From positions 1-8,950 of the forward strand of contig JAEWPL010000110.1 in the NCBI GenBank assembly GCA_023460615.1: a DNA stretch of 8,950 nt, in the 5' to 3' direction. A program made the translations under genes and the position numbers. The DNA comes from Pseudomonadota bacterium (GTDB lineage Bacteria > Pseudomonadota > Gammaproteobacteria > Enterobacterales > Succinivibrionaceae). Below are positions 1 through 6,054 of this stretch, in pieces. The notes under the pieces are model-generated. The model worked only from the letters and a program-made list of their open reading frames with translations, was not told where the DNA came from and searched no databases. Each line of letters opens with the position of its first letter. The first letter of the stretch is position 1.

Positions 1-11
1 TAATTGTAGTT

Positions 12-27
12 TGGCACTATAATTGCA
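12..27 (+). promoter_or_regulatory. sigma-54 (RpoN) -24/-12 promoter of the motY operon
   Basis: The sequence reads TGGCAC, five bases, then TTGCA. The GG (13-14) and GC (25-26) dinucleotides are separated by exactly 10 bases, as sigma-54 promoters require. It matches the TGGCACG-N4-TTGCA consensus at every fixed position except base 18 (T for G). Transcription should start about 12 bases after the GC, near 38, leaving a leader of about 50 bases before motY. Sigma-54 with a FlrA/FlrC-type activator drives many polar flagellar genes in gammaproteobacteria, which agrees with motY being first in the unit. Enhancer sites would lie outside the window. A TATAAT at 18-23 overlaps it, but its -35 partner would fall outside the window. 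Confidence 0.85.
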
Positions 28-75
28 AAAGATAATTTAAAGAGTACTAAATTGTCAAAATTACTTAAAAGTAAT

Positions 76-81
76 AGGTGG
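76..81 (+). promoter_or_regulatory. ribosome binding site of motY that decides among three tandem ATGs
   Basis: AGGTGG lies just before three consecutive in-frame ATG codons at 83, 86 and 89. The gap from the end of the site is 1, 4 and 7 bases respectively, so the third ATG (89) has the best spacing and the first is too close. The choice changes only two residues at the start of the signal peptide. Confidence 0.6.
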
Positions 82-88
82 AATGATG

Positions 89-1042
89 ATGAATAAAAGA
101 TCATGGTTTAAAGGTTTAATTCTAGCAAGCATCTTGTGTGCAACAGGTGCTAATGCTCAGATTAGATATACCTCCTCAATTGATCCTGCCACCAAGAATT
201 TGTGGTCGAACAATTCTAATAAAATGATCTGCTCTTTAATTTATGACATTCCTCAGTATGGCTATGCCAATTTTATGACATATTCTGGTAAGAGTTTGAA
301 AACTGCGTTAATGATTTATCCTAAGTTAGGTATAGGTCAGAGTAGTACTATGCGATTTATTTCAAGTAAACCTGATTGGCATGCAAGCTCTAATGAGGAA
401 TTACTAGGTAAAATTGCTTTGTATCCAGGGTTTAAACCTTATGTAGGACCTACTTTATCCTGGAAAATTTTAGCTAATCTTGATAGAGGAAATCAGATCA
501 TGATGCCTTATACCGATGACAAGTTAGCTAAAGGCGAGAATATAATTCCTACTTTAAATCCTTTAGGTTTTAAAGCAGCCTTTAAAAAATATCTATCCTG
601 CCAAGAGCAATTATTAAGAGTTAACTTTAATGACATCAAGATGATGCCTTTAGTCTTTAAGTTACATAAAGACGAGCTTACAGCTAAGTCTCAAAAACAA
701 TTTGATGAGCAGTTAGAGTACCTAAAGTATGACAAGTCAATTACTAAGGTAACTATAAGAGCCTATGCTTATGATATGAAGCAAAATGCTGACAACATTA
801 CGCTTGCAAAAGATAGAGCTCAAGTATTAAAGGATGCTTATTTAAAGATAGGAATTGCTGAGGATGTAATTGAGATTGTTCCTTTTAATAGCTTAACTTT
901 AAACACTAAAGAAGAAAATCCTATTGTCGACGAGTCCGTAACAGCCCGTAATGCTTTAATTTCTTTAGAGCGCGATACTGCTTTAATCAATAAAGATCTT
1001 GAAGTTGAGGTTCCTGATGTAGGTGCTGATTCTATAGAGTAA
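89..1042 (+). CDS. motY: MotY-like flagellar motor T-ring protein with OmpA-type peptidoglycan-binding domain
   Basis: Predicted periplasmic protein of 317 residues (319 from the first ATG at 83). MotY anchors and stabilises the stator units of sodium-driven polar flagella as part of the T ring. Residues 1-23 form a signal peptide ending ANA before QIRY. The N-terminal half carries MotY-like blocks: a C-S-L-x-Y-x-I-P-x-Y-G stretch near 48-58, a PxW near 95-97, and a G-Y/F-x-P-Y-V-G-P-T-x-S-W-x-I-L segment near 114-128. The mature protein has only two cysteines, at mature positions 25 and 148, almost the spacing of the disulfide pair Cys25-Cys147 known for Vibrio MotY. The C-terminal half is OmpA-like: TAKSQKQFDEQL, then AYD (Asp229) and NITLAKDRA (Arg243), the pair expected to hold diaminopimelate, then a final RNALISL strand. 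An acidic tail of about 20 residues follows. It is first in a sigma-54-driven unit. An OmpA-family protein of other function is possible, but the N-terminal match and cysteines favour MotY. Confidence 0.87.
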   Translation: MNKRSWFKGLILASILCATGANAQIRYTSSIDPATKNLWSNNSNKMICSLIYDIPQYGYANFMTYSGKSLKTALMIYPKLGIGQSSTMRFISSKPDWHASSNEELLGKIALYPGFKPYVGPTLSWKILANLDRGNQIMMPYTDDKLAKGENIIPTLNPLGFKAAFKKYLSCQEQLLRVNFNDIKMMPLVFKLHKDELTAKSQKQFDEQLEYLKYDKSITKVTIRAYAYDMKQNADNITLAKDRAQVLKDAYLKIGIAEDVIEIVPFNSLTLNTKEENPIVDESVTARNALISLERDTALINKDLEVEVPDVGADSIE

Positions 1043-1048
1043 AAGCTT

Positions 1049-2617
1049 ATGAAAAATTTTGAAATAAAAAACAAATATTTGCAAAAGATATTAGCTCATA
1101 AAACTATTTTGCTAGTGGTTAGTTTATTTGTGATGTTTGTTGTAGGCTCCTATTTGTTTATAGGAGGTTATGTAAGGTGGACTAATGCTACAAGAGAGTA
1201 CTATGTAGTAGCTGGACTTGAGTCTTTAGAAGATCACAATTTTCATAAAGCTCAATCTTTTTTCTTAAAAGCCACCAAGCAAGGTGCAACAGAGGCCTAT
1301 CCATATTTAGCTTGGGTAAACGCTCACATTGGTAATTTTTCAAAAGCTCTAGAGTATTCCCGTCAGTGTGCAAAACATCGCGGAATTAGCTCTGCAAATG
1401 AAATTATGGGCTATTTAGCTTTATTAGGTTATGGTAATGCCCAAGGTGCTAATAGCGCTATCTTCTACTTTAATGAAGCCTTAAAAGATTATTCTGAGGA
1501 GTATTTAGCCTCTAACAATCCTTTGCTTAAGATGTATGAGAACTCTATTAACTATGCGATGAATACTCAAGACTATATTCGTATGGTAAATGAAGCTAAA
1601 GCAAAAGGATCTAAAAAAGCTATTCTAGCCCGTGGTGATATTGATTTTTTAGGCATGGAAAATGTGCTATCTCCTTTTAGTGCCACAAAGTTATATAACC
1701 GCGCTAAAGAGGATTCTATCCCTGGAGCTACTAGCAGATTAGCAGCTATCTATTGGCACGGCTATGGTGTAAAACGTGATATCAAAAGAGGTTATGCTTT
1801 ATACAAAGAAGCAGCTCAAAACAACGATCCTGTAGCTTTATATTCTTTAGCTTTAATTTACCTAAGACAAGGTACTGTCGAGTCACAAAAAGAAGGCATG
1901 CGCCTTTTAAAGTTAGCTGCTAAAGAAAACTATGGTCCTGCTTTAACAGCAGTTGGCGTGCTTGCTTTAGCTAATGGATTTGAGAGTAAGAGAATTAGAG
2001 AGGCTGCTTGTGACATCTTTAAACAAGCCTACAATAAAGATGATTCAACCGGTGGTATTCTGTATGCCTTTATGATTTTAAATGGTTACGGTACAGGACT
2101 TGATAAAACCAGTGCCTATACCATTTTATATCGCTTAAAAAATCGTAAGGTTCAAGCTATTGAGCCTTTAATGCGCTATTTAAATTTTAGTCAGAAAACT
2201 GATTATAACCTATTGTTATCTCAAACTATTAACCTTTGTCGTTCTATCTATTTAGGTGAGGTAGCCTTTTCAGAAGGAGCCCCTGAGGCTCAAGCTTACA
2301 TTGATGACTCAAAAGAGCGCAGTGGTATTGTGTACTACACTAAGATGAAAGATGATAAAAAACTTACAGAGGATTTAATTCAATTCTTAGGTCGTAATTA
2401 TGTGTCAAATTACGATAAGGCAAATCAACTTACAATCTTAGGTCAACCTTTAGTTTTTGATGAGTTATACCAGATTTTAGATGTCTACAATCCAACCTCT
2501 GGCGCTAAACCATTTTTACCAAAACTAATTTTAAGGTTAGATGCAGCTTTGCCACCATTGCCAGAATCCTATGAAAAATATGGCTTTAATCTTGATGATA
2601 TTAAAGCAAAACTTTAA
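1049..2617 (+). CDS. inner-membrane-anchored TPR/Sel1-repeat periplasmic protein, possible MotX-like partner
   Basis: Protein of 522 residues, starting 6 bases after motY with a weak GAG ribosome binding site at 1037-1039, so very probably cotranscribed and coupled to it. A lysine-rich N-terminus (1-18) precedes one membrane segment at about 19-42, which places the rest in the periplasm. Residues about 50-110 look like a TPR pair (YYVVAGLESLEDHNFHKAQS, then YLAWVNAHIGNFSKALEY). Residues about 205-355 hold Sel1-type repeats: AxxYWHGYGVxxDxxRGYAL, then LYKEAAQNNDPVALYSLALI, then LLKLAAKENYGPAL, then FMILNGYGTGLDKTSAY. The last 170 residues match no family I know. Sel1/TPR solenoids are protein-binding scaffolds. 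MotX, the known T-ring partner of MotY, is a Sel1-repeat protein of roughly 200 residues with a cleaved signal peptide, so a larger membrane-anchored analogue next to motY is plausible. That role is inferred from repeats and position, not from a full-length match. Confidence 0.72.
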   Translation: MKNFEIKNKYLQKILAHKTILLVVSLFVMFVVGSYLFIGGYVRWTNATREYYVVAGLESLEDHNFHKAQSFFLKATKQGATEAYPYLAWVNAHIGNFSKALEYSRQCAKHRGISSANEIMGYLALLGYGNAQGANSAIFYFNEALKDYSEEYLASNNPLLKMYENSINYAMNTQDYIRMVNEAKAKGSKKAILARGDIDFLGMENVLSPFSATKLYNRAKEDSIPGATSRLAAIYWHGYGVKRDIKRGYALYKEAAQNNDPVALYSLALIYLRQGTVESQKEGMRLLKLAAKENYGPALTAVGVLALANGFESKRIREAACDIFKQAYNKDDSTGGILYAFMILNGYGTGLDKTSAYTILYRLKNRKVQAIEPLMRYLNFSQKTDYNLLLSQTINLCRSIYLGEVAFSEGAPEAQAYIDDSKERSGIVYYTKMKDDKKLTEDLIQFLGRNYVSNYDKANQLTILGQPLVFDELYQILDVYNPTSGAKPFLPKLILRLDAALPPLPESYEKYGFNLDDIKAKL

Positions 2618-2696
2618 ACTAATAAGCTTGATAGAGATAAAGTGAAAAACAAAACTAAAGCTTAAAGTTAGCTTATATTCAAGATAAATTACTAGT

Positions 2697-4331
2697 ATGT
2701 ACGAGAAGTTTTTTTCCTTAGATGAATTACCTTTTGATGGATTACCTGATAGTCGTTACTATTATGTAGGCAACCTGCAACATCAAGCTTTAGAAGTTTT
2801 AACTAATAATTTATCAAGAAACGGTTCCATTTGTGTGTTATCAGGTCCTTCAGGATCTGGTAAGACCACCTTAGTGCGCATGCTGATAAGATCTTTACCT
2901 AAACGCATGCGTATTATTACCATTGACGATCCTAGATTAAATGAGCATATGCTCTTAGCTACCATCTTGCGTGCAAGTGGTGTGGTAGCAACCTCACTTG
3001 AATCTATTGCAGAGCTTACTTTAAAACTGCGTAAACTCTTAGAGCATTCTGTCTCCTCAGGTATTGTAACCACAGTTATTTGCGATGAGGCTCAAGGCTT
3101 ATCTGATGAGGTTATTGAGCAAATTCGTCTGATTTCTAATATTGAAGGTGAACTTGGCAAGATGATTAACTTCTTGTTAGTTGGACAAGAGGATTTAATC
3201 AGTAACATTCAAAAGCCAATGCATAAGATGTTTTACAACCGTGTTAAAGCTTTTAGCATGATTAAAGCTTTAAAGCGAGAGGAAGTACAAGCTTATGTTA
3301 ATTTTAGAATGCAGATTGCAGGTTGCCATGATCCTATCTTTACTAATCGTGCGATAAAAGCTTTATACAAAGGCACTAATGGTTTGCCTCGTGTAATCAA
3401 TGCTGTAGCAGATAGAGCTTTATGTATAGCCTTTGAGCAAGAGAAAAAGACAGTTTCAGCTACTACTATTAAAAAAGCTATTGAAATTGTGCGTCATAAA
3501 CGCAGTTTATTTGACATTGGCTTTAAGAATTTTATCAAGGAAAGTTGTATTACAGTCTTTGCTAAAATTCCTTTATTGCTAGCAGGTCTTTTAATTAGTG
3601 CACTAACCTTTGCTTTAGCCTACTTTTATCTACCACATTACATTGATTCACAGTCTATACAATCCTTATTAAGTAAAGATGAGACAGTAAAAACACAATA
3701 TCAAAAGGTAATGCAAGCATTGATGCCTTTTAACCAAAAAGAGCATAAAGAGCTTTACGAATTTAATGAAGGTATAAAGCAGAGTTTATTCTTGTCAGAC
3801 TCTTTAAATACCTTAATTAAGGTGTGGGGCTATGAGCGCTATGACAATTTGAAGGCTACTTGTGTTGATCTTGAGAAAGTAAAATTAAAGTGCAGTACTT
3901 TATCCTCAGATTTACAAAATCTAAAACTTATCAATCGTCCTGCGGTCTTGAATATGCGTACTGACGATATGATCCCTTACTATGTATTGTTAAAAAAATA
4001 TGGGGCAGATACCTCAGAAATTATTGTAGGCAATAAATTGTGGGTAGTTAAAACTAAGTTTATTGAGCATTATTTTGATGGTCAGTTTACCTATATCTCC
4101 AAAGCTTTTTCATCAAAAGATAAAATAGAGGAGATATTAACTTTAGACTCTTTTAATCAAGCTTTAGAGCGCTTTAAGAGTTTAAATCCAAAGTTACTAA
4201 ATTTAAAAGTAACCGATAAAAAAGATCTTAAAAAAGCCTACAGTGAATTTTTAAAGCTTGTAGATGATGACAATTTGTCAGAGTCTTTATTAGATAATGC
4301 GCAAAAGCAAGGTCCTACTTTAGATGATTAA
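2697..4331 (+). CDS. GspA/ExeA-type AAA+ ATPase with periplasmic domain
   Basis: Protein of 544 residues. The N-terminus MYEKFFSLDELPF is the usual opening of ExeA/GspA/MshM ATPases and fixes the start at 2697, although no convincing ribosome binding site precedes it. The cytoplasmic AAA+ part shows Walker A GPSGSGKTT (50-58), Walker B VICDEAQ (127-133), a sensor-1 stretch ending LLVGQ (160-164) and the GLPRVIN sensor-2 region (229-235). One membrane segment lies at about 291-312. The periplasmic part shows the GspA-type pattern: a VWGY segment, Cys389 and Cys399, then NRPAVLNM near 413-420, YYVLLKKYG, and a final DGQFTYI block. GspA/ExeA works with GspB to let type II secretion secretins assemble through peptidoglycan. 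The normal C-terminal peptidoglycan-binding domain is not recognisable in the last 70 residues. No secretin or gsp gene is near, and its neighbours motY and the Sel1 gene suggest it serves a flagellar or other polar envelope structure instead. Confidence 0.85.
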   Translation: MYEKFFSLDELPFDGLPDSRYYYVGNLQHQALEVLTNNLSRNGSICVLSGPSGSGKTTLVRMLIRSLPKRMRIITIDDPRLNEHMLLATILRASGVVATSLESIAELTLKLRKLLEHSVSSGIVTTVICDEAQGLSDEVIEQIRLISNIEGELGKMINFLLVGQEDLISNIQKPMHKMFYNRVKAFSMIKALKREEVQAYVNFRMQIAGCHDPIFTNRAIKALYKGTNGLPRVINAVADRALCIAFEQEKKTVSATTIKKAIEIVRHKRSLFDIGFKNFIKESCITVFAKIPLLLAGLLISALTFALAYFYLPHYIDSQSIQSLLSKDETVKTQYQKVMQALMPFNQKEHKELYEFNEGIKQSLFLSDSLNTLIKVWGYERYDNLKATCVDLEKVKLKCSTLSSDLQNLKLINRPAVLNMRTDDMIPYYVLLKKYGADTSEIIVGNKLWVVKTKFIEHYFDGQFTYISKAFSSKDKIEEILTLDSFNQALERFKSLNPKLLNLKVTDKKDLKKAYSEFLKLVDDDNLSESLLDNAQKQGPTLDD

Positions 4332-4719
4332 CGCTCAAGACTTATATCAAAAAGAGCTTTTAAAAGGGTATGGCTTTACAAAACTTAAAGCCTTAAGACT
4401 CTTTTTGTTCTCTTTGGTGTTTGCAAGCATTGGACTTTCTGTTTATTGTTTTTTAGCAGATCAAGCTTTTTATGAGGTGAAAAAAGAGGTTAAAAAAGAA
4501 GTAGTCGCCTCATTAACTAATCTTAATGCCTTATATCAAGATAACTACAACTATAGGGAATATTTAGTTGAAGCAAAAAGCTTAAAATTTAAAAGCGCTA
4601 ATAAAATTGGACCTAAAGATTTAAGCCTTACAAGATACGCAAAATTAGAAGGTGTAAAGGGACAAAAAAGAAAGCTTAGTGCAAATCAATATGAGATAAG
4701 ATTTGTAAGAACTGAATGA
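4324..4719 (+). CDS. small single-pass membrane protein of unknown function, in the GspB position
   Basis: Protein of 131 residues overlapping the end of the ATPase gene by 8 bases (ATGATTAA), which suggests translational coupling. A weak AAGG lies 11 bases upstream. A basic N-terminus (to about residue 25) leads into one membrane segment at about 26-46 (LRLFLFSLVFASIGLSVYCF), giving an N-in, C-out topology. A charged KKEVKKEV stretch follows, then an approximately 85-residue periplasmic tail rich in lysine and tyrosine and without a motif I know. In exeA-exeB (gspA-gspB) pairs the gene after the ATPase also encodes a single-pass protein with a periplasmic domain that complexes with it. This protein sits in that place with that topology, but I see no sequence match to GspB, so only an ATPase partner role is inferred. 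It is the last gene before the terminator. Confidence 0.7.
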   Translation: MINAQDLYQKELLKGYGFTKLKALRLFLFSLVFASIGLSVYCFLADQAFYEVKKEVKKEVVASLTNLNALYQDNYNYREYLVEAKSLKFKSANKIGPKDLSLTRYAKLEGVKGQKRKLSANQYEIRFVRTE

Positions 4720-4721
4720 TA

Positions 4722-4749
4722 AAAAAGCCTTCACATGTGAAGGCTTTTT
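4722..4749. terminator. bidirectional Rho-independent terminator between convergent units
   Basis: A perfect 28-base palindrome: five A, GCCTTCACATGTGAAGGC, five T. The stem is GC-containing and flanked by A and T runs, so it gives an RNA hairpin followed by U residues in both directions. It starts 3 bases after the stop of the small membrane protein gene (4719) and ends 12 bases before the stop of the leftward ygiM gene (4762), so it ends both transcripts. Confidence 0.93.
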
Positions 4750-4761
4750 AAAGAAATTAGA

Positions 4762-5481
4762 CTAAAAGCGGTTCATCTTTCTCTTGCGGTTTGGACGTGG
4801 AATATACACGCAGATAATACCGATGATAGCACCACATAAAGCAATGATAGCGCCTTGTAACCACCAACGCATTTGCATGTCTAGCTCTTTAGTTTCTAGC
4901 TTATCAGCATAATCTCTACGAGTAGCATCTAACTCTTCAATTTGAGAGTTTTGTTTTGCTAGAGTCTCTTTTAATTGAGCATTTTCTTTTTCAAGCTTTT
5001 CAAGTTTTGCTTTAGCTACTTGATAGTTGTGTGCAACTTCTGAATCGTAATTCTCTAAACGGTTATTTAAATTAGCAATCTCACCTTCTAAAAGATCTAC
5101 TTTAGCCTTACCACAAGGTTCAATTTGAAGATCTCTTGTTTGCATCCATAATTGCTTTTGACCGTTGTCTACTAAGGTAAATTTCTTATCAGGGGAGACT
5201 TTTACAAAGCTGTATTTGTCACCTACATGAGTAGCACCTACAATACGGCAATTAGAACTTGGGCAGGTACGTAACCAAACGTTTGCCATTTCTGATACGT
5301 AGACTGCATCTCCCTCTTGTAAGTCCTCAACTGCATCAGGTTTTTCAACTTTAATCCCAGTATCACTCTCTGTTTGAGTGTTATCTTGAGCTTGTGGATT
5401 AGTCTCATTAAGTGCAGTTGCACTAAAAGTTGTAAGCATTGAGCTTAGTAAAACTACTTTGCCAAAAGTTAATAACTTCAC
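4762..5481 (-). CDS. ygiM: YgiM-family SH3 domain membrane protein (TIGR04211 type)
   Basis: Protein of 239 residues when read from GTG at 5481, which has AAGGA 7 bases upstream and begins a normal signal peptide (MKLLTFGKVVLLSSML...SATA, cleavage after about 23). An ATG at 5553 in the same frame would add 24 residues, but it lacks such a site, spoils the signal peptide and lies upstream of the likely promoter. Domain order follows E. coli YgiM: bacterial SH3 domain at about 58-123 (YVSEMANVWLRTCPSSNCRI), a coiled coil at about 126-202, a membrane segment at about 208-227, and the RKRK-type basic tail. It is a cell-envelope protein whose molecular job is not established; the SH3 fold suggests binding of a cell-wall or protein ligand. 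Three cysteines (73, 78, 123) in or beside the SH3 domain are unusual. In E. coli ygiM lies next to, and divergent from, ygiF; here one extra gene separates them. Confidence 0.9.
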   Translation of the reverse strand: MKLLTFGKVVLLSSMLTTFSATALNETNPQAQDNTQTESDTGIKVEKPDAVEDLQEGDAVYVSEMANVWLRTCPSSNCRIVGATHVGDKYSFVKVSPDKKFTLVDNGQKQLWMQTRDLQIEPCGKAKVDLLEGEIANLNNRLENYDSEVAHNYQVAKAKLEKLEKENAQLKETLAKQNSQIEELDATRRDYADKLETKELDMQMRWWLQGAIIALCGAIIGIICVYIPRPNRKRKMNRF

Positions 5482-5488
5482 TTTTAAA

Positions 5489-5493
5489 TCCTT
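5489..5493 (-). promoter_or_regulatory. ribosome binding site fixing the GTG start of ygiM
   Basis: On the minus strand AAGGA is followed by seven bases (TTTAAAA) and GTG AAG TTA. The spacing is ideal and the peptide that follows is a standard signal peptide, so this site decides the start at 5481 over the in-frame ATG at 5553. Confidence 0.75.
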
Positions 5494-5516
5494 AAGTACT
5501 TGTGTTAATTGCCACA

Positions 5517-5525
5517 ATTTTAGCA
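5517..5525 (-). promoter_or_regulatory. extended -10 promoter candidate for ygiM
   Basis: The minus strand reads TGC TAAAAT, an extended -10 element (TGn plus a 5/6 match to TATAAT). Transcription would start near 5510, about 29 bases before the GTG start. There is no good -35 hexamer; that place is taken by the dyad at 5532-5566. In AT-rich DNA such matches arise by chance, so this rests on the extended TG and the right distance. Confidence 0.45.
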
Positions 5526-5531
5526 CAACTG

Positions 5532-5566
5532 AACAAATTAAAAGCTTTATCAAGCTCTAATTTGTT
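5532..5566. repeat. 35-bp imperfect inverted repeat upstream of ygiM
   Basis: On the minus strand AACAAATTA, one base, AGCTT, loop GATA, AAGCT, two bases, TAATTTGTT: outer arms of 9 and inner arms of 5 pair perfectly, with a small bulge. It lies between the stop of the DUF4258-like gene and ygiM, at about -22 to -56 from the inferred ygiM start of transcription. It could be a binding site for a dimeric regulator or an RNA hairpin attenuating read-through from the upstream gene. It lacks a U-run on the minus strand, so a simple terminator is less likely. Confidence 0.55.
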
Positions 5567-5598
5567 AAATTTTAAAGCAATTTTTAACTAACCTTAGC

Positions 5599-6048
5599 TT
5601 AGGAGTTTTTAGCTAAAGCTTCGTAATAGTACTTATGGTGATCAATATCACGTCTAAAGTGTTTGGTTGGCACAAAAGCTGTGATTAGAATTTCCTCATC
5701 AGAGACTACTAGAGTAAGTCGTCTTTTGTGTTCAAGTTTTTTTAAAGCTCTAAGTTTGAGTTTTAAGCGTTTATACTTGCGTTTGAGAGTCTCATAAGGC
5801 TCTGTTAGTAGCTTTTCAAGTTTAGCTTTTTCTTTTAAAGTGGCCAGTTGCTGCTTTAGGTTAAGCAAGGTTTTTTGAGTGATTTGAATGTGCTCATGAA
5901 AATCCTTGGTGGTAGCATCAATAGTAAGCCTATCTCCTTTTTGATCCCAATTACCAAATTTCAAACAATCATCAAAAGAAGTTTCTACCATAGCAACAGT
6001 GATGTTTCTAGCATTCATACGACGTAGTGCGTGATTTGAATAATTCAT
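5599..6048 (-). CDS. DUF4258-like small protein with a basic helical insertion
   Basis: Protein of 149 residues with a strong ribosome binding site (AAGGAG at 6055-6060, 6 bases from the ATG). Residues 1-46 resemble the start of DUF4258 domains: S-N-H-A-L-R-R-M-N-A-R-N-I-T followed by V...V and a DRLTIDAT strand. Residues 110-128 (RLTLVVSDEEILITAFVP) resemble its closing strands. Between them, about 48-108 is a lysine- and leucine-rich helical stretch (LKQQLATLKEKAKLEKLL, then LKRKYKRLKLKLRALKKL) that looks like a coiled-coil hairpin inserted in the domain. A histidine- and tyrosine-rich tail ends the protein. DUF4258 proteins are small and often compared to RelE-like toxins, but no antitoxin gene lies beside this one, so a toxin role is not supported. 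The basic insertion would suit RNA or nucleic acid binding, which is inference. Probably transcribed from 6088-6114. Confidence 0.7.
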   Translation of the reverse strand: MNYSNHALRRMNARNITVAMVETSFDDCLKFGNWDQKGDRLTIDATTKDFHEHIQITQKTLLNLKQQLATLKEKAKLEKLLTEPYETLKRKYKRLKLKLRALKKLEHKRRLTLVVSDEEILITAFVPTKHFRRDIDHHKYYYEALAKNS

Positions 6049-6054
6049 AGCCTG

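Noticed and set aside
838..1074. Minus-strand open frame of 78 codons over the end of motY
   Set aside because: It lies antisense to well-supported coding sequence, has no ribosome binding site I can see and its translation looks like no protein family.
1188..1373. Minus-strand open frame of 61 codons inside the Sel1-repeat gene
   Set aside because: Antisense shadow of the TPR-coding part; no site or family resemblance.
1754..1768. TGGCACG resembling a sigma-54 -24 element inside the Sel1 gene
   Set aside because: The -12 position has GT where GC is required, and it lies in coding sequence.
2663..2687. Sigma-28-like TAAAGTTA...CAAGATAA before the ATPase gene
   Set aside because: Spacer is 9 rather than 11 bases and the -10 lacks GCC; not strong enough to list as a feature.
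2783..3073. Minus-strand open frame of 96 codons inside the ATPase gene
   Set aside because: Opposite the Walker A region of a clear AAA+ gene; composition is that of a reverse-strand shadow.
5238..5423. Second minus-strand frame of 61 codons inside ygiM
   Set aside because: Overlaps the SH3-coding region in another frame; the ygiM frame is confirmed by domain order.
5482..5553. In-frame 24-residue N-terminal extension of ygiM from ATG 5553
   Set aside because: No good ribosome binding site, would bury the signal peptide, and covers the likely promoter and dyad.
5575..5601. Hairpin after the stop of the DUF4258-like gene as a terminator
   Set aside because: Only short AT pairs with mismatches; no stable stem and U-run together.
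5664..5682. TTGGCAC resembling a sigma-54 -24 element in the DUF4258-like gene
   Set aside because: No TTGC at the required distance.
5599..6048. Toxin-antitoxin interpretation of the DUF4258-like gene
   Set aside because: No small partner gene lies next to it on either side, and its split domain differs from typical toxins.
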